From contig MPUH01000757.1 in NCBI GenBank assembly GCA_001970955.1, positions 1 through 36,530 of the forward strand: a stretch of DNA of 36,530 nt, read 5' to 3'. This document shows, one piece after another, positions 30,106 to 36,530 of this stretch; the first letter of the stretch is position 1; every line of letters begins with the position of its first letter. The position numbers and the translations under genes are program-made. Origin of the DNA: Stentor coeruleus. Its lineage: Eukaryota > Ciliophora > Heterotrichea > Heterotrichida > Stentoridae. The notes under the pieces are model-generated. The model ran no database searches and was not told the origin of the DNA. It saw only the letters and a program-made list of their open reading frames with translations.

Positions 30106-31299
30106 ATGTGGGGAAGCAGAACTGAAGGTTTAGAAAGGATTGCTAGAATCTCAGCATCAACAGTTAAGAAGTCGAGTACAATAAATTCCCGTAGACCAAA
30201 CCATCTTAAAGAAATCACTCTTTTTGACTTGAACTTCAAATTCTGTAAGAGTTTATCTTTTGAAGACGCTTTGGATTTTATATCACAAGAAAGACATGAA
30301 AATGACTCGTATGTGTTATTGTTTTTAGGTCTTGATGATATGAGTATCCAAACCATAAGGAAACAATACGATTTACACCCAGTACTCGACTCAGAATGCT
30401 CGAATTCTTGGCTTAACAACAAAGACTCCTTGCATTTATTCGGGGATTATTTTCTCTTAACAATAAACGATGCAGACAATCTCAACAGCTTAGAAACTCC
30501 AGTCTCCCTGAAAATGGTAGTTTTCAAAGACCTCATGATAATTTTCGCAGAAGATGAACTTTACTGCATAGACCAAGTGTTTAAAAAAGACCTCAAATTT
30601 TCTCAATTCCCATCAAGAGCTTCTGACTTAAAATCTCGACCAAAAGAGCCAATAAAAAAATGGATATCAAAAATCCGTATTGAAATCGGTGAAGAGCAAG
30701 GTTGTACAAAAATCGAGTCAATATTCCATAAAATCCTTGAAGCTATTTATTCAAGACTTGAAGGGCTTATAATAAAAATCAGTGAAGAAGCTCATCAATG
30801 CATGATTTCTTGTAGTGAATTTGGGATAAACGATCGTATTGAATTCATTGTCAGCCTTGCTTTATCACAAAAAAACCTTATATATTTAGAAGAAGTTATC
30901 GCTCCAAAATCAAAACTTTTTCATCATCTTCTTAAATGTCCTTTTTTTTCTGAGCATATAAAATATTATTTAAGGTCTTTAGAATCTAGGACAACAGTAT
31001 TAGTTGAACAGATTTCTAATAATAAAATCCTAGTCAAAACTGCTGAGAAAATATTTAGCGAGTCTATTGATAACACTTTGGCTGCAAGCTCAGCAAAACT
31101 TAATGATATTACAAAGTATTTCTCATCGATTTCGACTATATTTTTGCCTTTGAATTTAGTTGCTGGACTATGGGGTATGAATGTTCTTGTGCCTTTTTTT
31201 TATGAAACTAGAGAATGGCCGTTTATTGGTATTGTGACTATATCTTTGTTGATTTTTATTACAATTTTGGTGTTTTTTAAATGGAAAGGATGGATGTAG
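30106..31299 (+). CDS. CorA-type magnesium transporter
   Basis: A 397-residue magnesium (or other divalent cation) channel of the CorA/Alr1/Mrs2 superfamily. The large N-terminal domain is soluble, with long helices in about 190-340. Two C-terminal transmembrane helices follow: TM1 about 340-356 ends in the signature Gly-Met-Asn (357-359), then a short loop with acidic ETRE, and TM2 about 372-392. The C-terminus KWKGWM resembles the basic end of CorA. A GMN tripeptide with this topology is diagnostic. The domain build is closer to bacterial/fungal CorA-Alr than to mitochondrial Mrs2, and no targeting peptide is clear. It begins 14 nt after the PUM3-like stop; the next Met lies inside the conserved domain, so this start is preferred. 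Stop TAG, 58 nt before the convergent coiled-coil gene end. Confidence 0.92.
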   Translation: MWGSRTEGLERIARISASTVKKSSTINSRRPNHLKEITLFDLNFKFCKSLSFEDALDFISQERHENDSYVLLFLGLDDMSIQTIRKQYDLHPVLDSECSNSWLNNKDSLHLFGDYFLLTINDADNLNSLETPVSLKMVVFKDLMIIFAEDELYCIDQVFKKDLKFSQFPSRASDLKSRPKEPIKKWISKIRIEIGEEQGCTKIESIFHKILEAIYSRLEGLIIKISEEAHQCMISCSEFGINDRIEFIVSLALSQKNLIYLEEVIAPKSKLFHHLLKCPFFSEHIKYYLRSLESRTTVLVEQISNNKILVKTAEKIFSESIDNTLAASSAKLNDITKYFSSISTIFLPLNLVAGLWGMNVLVPFFYETREWPFIGIVTISLLIFITILVFFKWKGWM

Positions 31300-31357
31300 T
31301 TTATATAATATAGGTATTTTATAGTTTTTATTATTTTATACAATAAAAAAATTTGTA

Positions 31358-32620
31358 CTATTTTATGTTTGTATCTGAAGCTCTATAATAAGGAATTATA
31401 CTTTTTGGATCTGTGGCTGCATTTAGGGCAAAGCCTTTTTCTGCTTGGATACAATCAGAGATTTCTTTTTTCATTGAAGTTAGTAACTCGCTGAATTCTT
31501 GCCCGAGTTCTTTTTTGATTTTTGAATCGTTTAGATAACTAGTCACTTCACATAAACTTTCGGTGCATATGCGGATTTTTTCTTTGAGCATTTTTTTCTT
31601 TGCCTTTTCTTTTTTTATGTCGTCTAAGATTTTTTGTAAATTTTCATATGTTTTTTGTTGTTTAATCCTTGAACTTTCAATGATAAAAAGGTCCATTTGT
31701 AAATCTTCAATGCTCATTTCACACCTTTCTTCGATTTCTAAACTCTCATTAAGCATAGTTTCATATTTTTCTGTTATGTCTTTTAGTGTGTAATTAAGTT
31801 TTTCTTGCCCATTCATTGCTAGATAAATTCTATGATGAATGCTTTTGAGTTTATTTTCTAAGTTTATGCGGTTTTCTGTATATAAATTCTTGCATTTCGC
31901 CATATCTTCTTCTATTTTCAGAGTTTCTTCTTGATTTTCCGCATATTTTTGTTCTAGTTTTAAAGCATCGTCATGAATTTCTTCTTGATACATAATAACT
32001 TGATCGTATTTCATATTCACATGCTCAAGGTTATTTGAAGCTAAGTCTATAAGTTGTATATCTTTTCTTCTAGAGTTTAAATCTACTTCATATATACTTC
32101 CAATAGCAGCAATAAGCATAGTCTCAGGGGCAATAGGTTTCCCAACAATAATATTCCTTAAAATGTCAATATTATCAGCAGCATTAAAAGTTTTACTTCT
32201 CTTTGTCCCTCTTCTAGAAAAACTTTTCTCAGTATTTTCAGAGGCTATACTTTTTACATCATCATCATAAGTTTTTATCTCTCTTTCTGAGTCTACTCTA
32301 AGATGATCTGAAAAATTACTTTTTATCAACCCAGATGGTCGTCTTTTAGGAGTTTCTGCCACAGGTTTAGCTGATTCATATTCTAGTCCTCTTATACTTG
32401 GAAATGTATCAATAGCAGGAGGTTTCTGTTTATAAGATTCTTGACGTGAAAAATCATATCTAGACCTAGTGCTTTCCTGACGAAAAAGTGCTGAAAGTGG
32501 GGTTTCTGGGGTCTCTGAGCCATCATCTAAACTGATTTTCATAGTCAATTGAATCAAATCTAAAGGTTCTTCATCTGAACTAGCTACTTCAGGAATAGAA
32601 TTCAACTCTATATAATCCAT
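31358..32620 (-). CDS. Unrecognised protein: phospho-motif-rich N-terminus, coiled-coil C-terminus
   Basis: A 420-residue protein with no family I can name. Residues 1-150 are Ser/Thr/Glu/Arg-rich and likely disordered, with acidic clusters (SSDEEP, GSETPETP) and two RQES repeats (48-51 and 59-62) plus KRRPS and RRGTKRS, resembling basophilic kinase sites. Residues about 150-180 form a more ordered block. From about 195 to 395 the sequence is heptad-like and Lys/Glu-rich, predicting a long coiled coil, and the end (PKSIIPYYRASD) is polar. It starts 38 nt downstream of the DYRK stop on the same strand, so its promoter must be very short or lie in the DYRK gene; a shared transcript is possible. 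Stop TAG. A cytoskeletal or ciliary role would be a guess. Confidence 0.8.
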   Translation of the reverse strand: MDYIELNSIPEVASSDEEPLDLIQLTMKISLDDGSETPETPLSALFRQESTRSRYDFSRQESYKQKPPAIDTFPSIRGLEYESAKPVAETPKRRPSGLIKSNFSDHLRVDSEREIKTYDDDVKSIASENTEKSFSRRGTKRSKTFNAADNIDILRNIIVGKPIAPETMLIAAIGSIYEVDLNSRRKDIQLIDLASNNLEHVNMKYDQVIMYQEEIHDDALKLEQKYAENQEETLKIEEDMAKCKNLYTENRINLENKLKSIHHRIYLAMNGQEKLNYTLKDITEKYETMLNESLEIEERCEMSIEDLQMDLFIIESSRIKQQKTYENLQKILDDIKKEKAKKKMLKEKIRICTESLCEVTSYLNDSKIKKELGQEFSELLTSMKKEISDCIQAEKGFALNAATDPKSIIPYYRASDTNIK

Positions 32621-32658
32621 CCTTTAACTTAATTATTCTCTTAACACAATATTTAGAG

Positions 32659-34287
32659 TTACGTAAATAGAAATGATTTAGGGGCATTCGCTCGACGGGT
32701 CGAACTAGGCTTGATATCTGAACTTTTTGCCTGTGGGTCTTTTATCAAAGGCTTGTTATTTTCAGTTATCCATTCACACATCAAAGCTTGTTGTGGGGTT
32801 ATTCTTACAGATGGTTCCCATGTAAAGCATGATTCTATAAGACCAATAAATCTATTATCTGCGTTTCTTAGTGTATCACATAACCTTCTTGTTGCTGGGT
32901 GTCTTTTTTTACCTTTAGAATTCGCTATGATTTTTGGTTGATTTTCATTATCAAAGAATAATTTTTTTCTTGTTGATTTTTGTAAGAGTTCTTTTGAAGG
33001 TATGTTTAGATATTCCATTATGCATAAAAGTTGCTCAGCTTCAGATTCACCTGGAAAGATAGGAAAACCAGTGTAGAGCTCGGCTAAGATACACCCAAAA
33101 CTCCACATATCAATTGCTGTTGTGTATGGGATTCCAAGGATTATTTCTGGAGCGCGATAGAAACGGCTTTGGATATAAGTATAAATACGTTTGTCTGAAA
33201 AACATGAAGAGCCAAAATCGATAACTTTTATTGCTGAGCGATTTGGCTGTCTTAAAAGGATATTCTCAGGTTTCAAGTCACAATGAATAATCTTAGAGTT
33301 ACTCAATAGGACTAAAGTTTGGAGGATTTGTATAGCGAACCTTCTGATTAAATTAAGAGACAATCCTTGGAATTCGTTACCTTTAAGAAAATCATACAAG
33401 TTCATACTTAAAAGTTCAAAACATATACACTAAATATTTCTTACAATATGATTCCGATAGCTAAAACTAGACTGTATATGTACAACATTATACACATTTC
33501 CCTCATCTTTCTGCCTTAAAGCTTTTAAAACTTCAATTTCTATAGCAGCCTGTTGATGAAACCTAGACTTATTCCTTATCATCTTTAACGCACAAAAGCA
33601 TTGATGTTTATAATCAAACACTCTAAAAACCTGACCAAAGCTTCCTCTGCCAATGATTTCAAAAATCTCATACCTATAAGCAATATGATCTTTAATCACA
33701 GGTCTATAATCCCCATTTTCATCATCAAAGCCAAAATTCACTCCTGGCTGCATATTGCTTTTAAGTTTTTTAGCATCGATTCCTATACAAAATACTGAAG
33801 GGTACTTAAGGATTTCAGCTTGTTCATATGATGTGAGTTTATTTGCAAAAGCTTTTAGAACCGTTGCTGGGGTAGTTGGTAATGCTAAATCTGACCATTG
33901 TTGCCCTTTGATACTCACATCATTTCTTTGGGAATATATACTGAAATTCAAATTACTATCGTTTGGAACTGGCCTTTGGAGACTTATGTTTATTGGACTA
34001 ACCAGAGAATTATTAGCGCTGTTAGTTGTTGATATGTTTGCGCTTACTGTATGACCTTGTTGTCCAGAATGTTGAGATATATGCAAGTTACGTCCTGAAC
34101 TTGGGAAAAACTTGCTTTCAGGAAGAGTTGGGATCGCTTGGGCTAATGTTGGGATTTTCTGTGATTTTAGACCGAAACTCATTGTTGTAGGAGGAGTAGG
34201 TTTGTCGATGATTTTACCTGTACTGGACTCGTTTGGGATTTTTTTTGGGAGTTCCTTTAGAGAATTGTAATCTGATAGTTTTTTCAT
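32659..34287 (-). CDS. Class-2 DYRK dual-specificity kinase, two exons joined across a 15-nt intron
   Basis: Two exons, 34287-33445 and 33429-32659, give a 537-residue kinase. The N-terminal ~140 residues are low-complexity and Ser/Asn/Pro-rich. The class-2 DYRK NAPA-type segment LTSYEQAEILKYPSVFCIG lies at about 151-169. Kinase domain about 206-500: IGRGSFGQV (212-220), Lys235, HCDLKPEN (330-337, the HCD form typical of DYRK), DFG (352-354), and the autophosphorylated YTY (364-366) within IYTYIQSRFYRAPE. Joining the exons restores the conserved run NHICICFELLSMNLYDF, while unspliced reading hits the TAG at the intron end. DYRKs autophosphorylate on Tyr during translation and then act on Ser/Thr. 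Start follows AAATAATAA; stop TAA. Identification is firm. Confidence 0.95.
33430..33444 (-). other. 15-nt spliceosomal intron in the DYRK gene
   Basis: On the minus strand the sequence is GTAAGAAATATTTAG: 5' GTAAG, A at position 10 as a candidate branch point, 3' TTTAG. Its removal fuses Asn-His-Ile to Cys-Ile-Cys-Phe-Glu in frame and recreates the DYRK consensus. Introns of 15 nt are characteristic of Stentor and are among the shortest known. Confidence 0.93.
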
Positions 34288-35206
34288 TTATTATTTTAAA
34301 GGCTAAAGTATTACTATTAGTATGAAAATATGATAAGAAAAGTGTCGCCGGGTATTTATCGTTAATTTTAGTGATGGGATTGGGGAATTGGGTTTTGGGT
34401 GTTAGAGTGGGTATGAGTTTTACTTAAATTGGTTTGATGATTGAAGCTTGGGGTAGAAAATTGGAAGTTTATGATTTTGGGAAAAGGATTTTTGGTTTTG
34501 GTAATTCGGTTAGGTATTTGGTTATGATTTTTTTTCGGTTTTGTTGGGATTTTTTGTGTTTTGGTTCGCTGATAGGTTTTGGATTAGATATGAAGATTAT
34601 GGGAGTTTATTTTTATGTAGTTTCAAATTTTCGCAGTAAGTTAAAATGTTGTTTTAGGTTTTTGGTGTTGCAATTTGGGTATATGTTGAGAATTGTAAAA
34701 TGATAAAAGCGTTATTGAGAAAATAGACGTTATCAGTGACGAGTTTGAGCTTTTTGTTTTTGTGAGTCATGACAATTATTCACACTAATAGCATTTACTC
34801 TATATTAAAAAATTACCCATCCTCACATCCCATCTATATAAACTTTATCTGCATCCTCTCAATAAAAATCCTATACCACTTTATCAAATCTTCGCACCTT
34901 CAAAAAATCATCTTATTTTTATCTGACAATTTATTTAATTTACCTGGTAAAAATTCAGTCAACGCTTTACTTATTTTTATAAAAATCTACTGAATCCTAA
35001 TCCAAAATTGTTTAACCCATACAATCTCTAAAATCAATAATCCTTTCATCCAAAACCCTAAAAAAACCCATCAACCTCAATACAAATTCATTTTTTTTAC
35101 ACACAAAACTAACCCAATCATTAAATTACCATACTAATAAAACCCTCAAATCTAATAATCATCATTTCCCTTTCAATCTACACAACTTTACGTATTTGAA
35201 AATAAT
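34288..35206. other. Intergenic region with mirror-image skew and a 181-nt G-free run
   Basis: Both flanking genes are on the minus strand. The left half (to about 34750, the DYRK promoter side) is strikingly G-rich and C-poor on the + strand. The right half (3' of LSM12) is C-rich, with no G from 35011 to 35191. Open frames at 34434-34703 and 34769-34993 are by-products of this composition (few C or G, so few stops) and are not called. Confidence 0.65.
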
Positions 35207-35713
35207 TTAGTTAAGACCTAATTTTACCCGAATGTTCCCGAGGACATGGGATATCCTATTACGTGGAACATCTGGACCAATCACAGATTTATCTGAATTA
35301 TAAGGTGGGATAATAGTAACATTAAGCACAGGTAAGGAAATATTAACCCCATTCCATTCGCATTTATTAGTCTTTGATAATTCATTAAAAAGTGCTTGGA
35401 CATCATTAGATACTAACGTGTTGATATTTTCGTTTTTTCCAATATCTTTCGCGATTTTTTTATCAACTTCTTTCATGAATCTGTCTAAATCTATGTCTTG
35501 AATATCGTAGTCAATACCTTTAGCTACGGAATCGGTGATTGAGATGTTTTTAATGAAAGTCGTATTTAGGAATATAAAATCACGAACTACTTCACTACCT
35601 TTGAAGAGAACAAGCATTTTGAAATCTTCATCGTATGAGTATATTCTCCCGATATGCTCATCGTTATTTGTCATCTCCACTTTGATCTCAGTCCCAATGC
35701 TGTATAAGGACAT
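35207..35713 (-). CDS. LSM12: LSM12 homologue (LSm domain + anticodon-binding-like AD domain)
   Basis: A 168-residue protein. Residues 1-60 form an LSm fold (YSIGTEIKVEMTNNDEHIGRI, then DFKMLVLF and FLNTTFIKNISI). Residues about 88-168 match the LSM12 AD domain: VSNDVQALFNELSKTNKCEWNGVNI, IIPPYNSDK and a final RISHVLGNIR, parallel to GQQLFQTIHKTIKDCKW, ITPPY and LSHVRKIVEK of the human protein. Length is close to the human one (195). LSM12 binds RNA-associated partners such as ataxin-2 in other eukaryotes and has been linked to translation control and NAADP signalling; its role here is unknown. Start follows TTTTAATAATAA on its own strand; stop TAA. Good match of both domains. Confidence 0.88.
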   Translation of the reverse strand: MSLYSIGTEIKVEMTNNDEHIGRIYSYDEDFKMLVLFKGSEVVRDFIFLNTTFIKNISITDSVAKGIDYDIQDIDLDRFMKEVDKKIAKDIGKNENINTLVSNDVQALFNELSKTNKCEWNGVNISLPVLNVTIIPPYNSDKSVIGPDVPRNRISHVLGNIRVKLGLN

Positions 35714-35775
35714 TTATTATTTTAATTAGGATTTTTTATGTTAGAAGATTAGGGATAGAGGGAAATATTTTAGAG

Positions 35776-36176
35776 ATGCTAAGAGTATGGAAAATTTGCG
35801 TGATAGAAGATTTGGATGGGAAGATAAATTGGGAATATGGAGTAAAAATTTAAGAATAGAGATGATTTAGAGAGGATTTTATTTGTTTTTTTTTTGATGA
35901 AATAGGTTGTGGGTTGAATATACGTTGATTGCAATTTTACTAGATGTTATTTTTGTTTTTGGTTTTTATTAGCTTTNATGCTAAGAGTATGGAAAATTTG
36001 CGTGATAGAAGATTTGGATGGGAAGATAAATTGGGAATATGAAGTAAAAATTTAAGAATAGAGATGATTTAGAGAGGATTTTATTTGTTTTTTTTTGATG
36101 AAATCGGTTGTGGGTTGAATATACGTTGATTGCAATTTTACTAGATGTTATTTTTGCTTTTGGTTTTTATTAGCTT
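35776..36176. repeat. Direct duplication of ~200 bp flanking an N (possible assembly seam)
   Basis: Copy 1 (35776-35976) and copy 2 (35978-36176) both begin ATGCTAAGAGTATGG and end TTTTTATTAGCTT. They differ at a few sites: GGAGT/GAAGT, a T-run length, AATAGG/AATCGG, and GTTTTTGG/GCTTTTGG. The single N at 35977 sits exactly between them. This could be a true tandem duplication or two overlapping contig ends that were not merged. Confidence 0.9.
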
Positions 36177-36209
36177 CATGTAAGCATTTTATACTCATTT
36201 TTCAAATTT

Positions 36210-36530
36210 TTCTTATTTTTTAAATATGATTTTGTGCCCTCGCTATTTTAAGTTTGATTTTTTTCACATTGGGATGAGTTCTTTTCAGTTCAATTCTCAA
36301 GTTTATCCTTTTTTGCCTATAAATATTCTTAATGCTGTTTAAGTTTTTTCTGTAAATCAGTTAATGTATTCCTATTAGTATTTTCACATAGAGTTTTTTA
36401 ATTCGATAATAGATTTATTAAAGCTCCTTTATTTTGAGTTTAAGCTCACTATTTCTTGTTGTAATATAATTGTAATCAATGATTCTTTTTTCATTTCAAA
36501 TCTTAGGGTTGCTATAGCCAAGTTACTAGT
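36210..36530 (-). pseudogene. Possible coiled-coil coding relic running off the right edge
   Basis: Read on the minus strand from the window edge, the sequence gives 33 open codons with heptad-like character (ATLRFEMKKESLITIILQQE, then IVSLNSK), a TAA, then RSFNKSIIELKNSM and a stop. Further down, after more stops, comes RIELKRTHPNVKKIKLKIAR. Multiple stops argue for a decayed gene, or for chance in AT-rich DNA. No family is recognised. Confidence 0.22.

Larger units (their letters stand above)
35714..36530. other. Right-end non-coding region with a duplicated block
   Basis: The left ~220 nt, on the LSM12 promoter side, are G-rich on the + strand. It contains a ~200-bp direct duplication around an N and, at the right edge, a possible minus-strand coiled-coil coding relic. 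No intact gene is visible. Confidence 0.5.

Noticed and set aside
34434-34703. 89-codon open frame on the + strand
   Set aside because: Lies in a C-poor, G-rich stretch where the Gly/Phe/Val-rich translation reflects composition; no homology pattern, atypical start context.
34769-34993. 74-codon open frame on the + strand
   Set aside because: Lies in the C-rich, G-poor half of the same gap; Ser/Ile/Phe-rich low complexity, no domain.
127-35713. Blepharisma-like code (TGA as Trp) or a code with reassigned TAA/TAG
   Set aside because: All conserved Trp positions are TGG, no in-frame TGA, TAA or TAG is needed, and all genes end at TAA/TAG where homology ends.
1-36530. tRNA, rRNA, CRISPR arrays and transposons
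   Set aside because: No B-box-like or cloverleaf sequence, no rRNA blocks, no regular spaced repeats and no transposase motifs were seen by eye; a covariance-model scan was not possible.
1-36530. Telomere repeats at either end
   Set aside because: No tandem ciliate-type telomere repeat is present, so both ends are internal cuts.

Overview
The window looks like macronuclear DNA of a heterotrich ciliate, most likely Stentor or a close relative. It is AT-rich. All genes read with the standard code and end in TAA or TAG. One gene (a DYRK kinase) is interrupted by a single 15-nt GT...AG intron, the hallmark intron size of Stentor. Start codons sit in a strong A/T context of the type (A)ATAAATG. 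The species assignment is inference from these traits; the 15-nt intron and the code are seen directly.

Layout. Left arm (1-8.2 kb): an amino-acid permease, an MNS1-like ciliary coiled-coil protein, a two-motif CDGSH iron-sulfur protein with a C-terminal membrane helix, the V-ATPase catalytic subunit A, and, convergent with it, a CTP:phosphocholine cytidylyltransferase whose start region appears to lack one base. Middle (9.7-25.2 kb): a loose cluster of seven related protein kinase genes, all beginning Met-Gly-Cys (predicted myristoylation plus palmitoylation). The first has a CDPK-type EF-hand tail, the second a decayed EF-hand tail with one good loop, and the other five stop after the kinase domain. 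One of these five (20.8-21.8 kb) has lost several catalytic motifs and is a predicted pseudokinase. Within the cluster, at 19.26-19.98 kb, lies a stop- and frameshift-ridden relic of DNA polymerase kappa. Right arm (26.9-36.5 kb): ESCRT-II subunit VPS36, a PUM3/Puf6-type ribosome biogenesis factor, a CorA-type magnesium transporter, an unrecognised phospho-motif/coiled-coil protein, a class-2 DYRK kinase with the intron, and an LSM12 homologue. Four of these genes (28.55-34.29 kb) are packed with gaps of only 14, 58 and 38 nt. Next to an N at 35977 a block of about 200 bp is duplicated, which may be an assembly seam.

How it works together. The housekeeping genes serve unrelated pathways (membrane trafficking, acidification, lipid synthesis, ribosome assembly, cilia) and no operon logic is evident. 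The kinase cluster is the accessory element: a locally duplicated family of predicted membrane-tethered kinases that shows an apparent series from calcium-regulated CDPK to calcium-independent kinase to pseudokinase.

The most unusual non-coding signal is a strand asymmetry. In most long intergenic regions the + strand is G-rich/C-poor just right of a gene and C-rich/G-poor just left of the next gene, whatever the gene orientation. Runs with no G at all reach about 289 nt. This suggests outward transcription or replication from every gene, and it is the observation most worth computing genome-wide.
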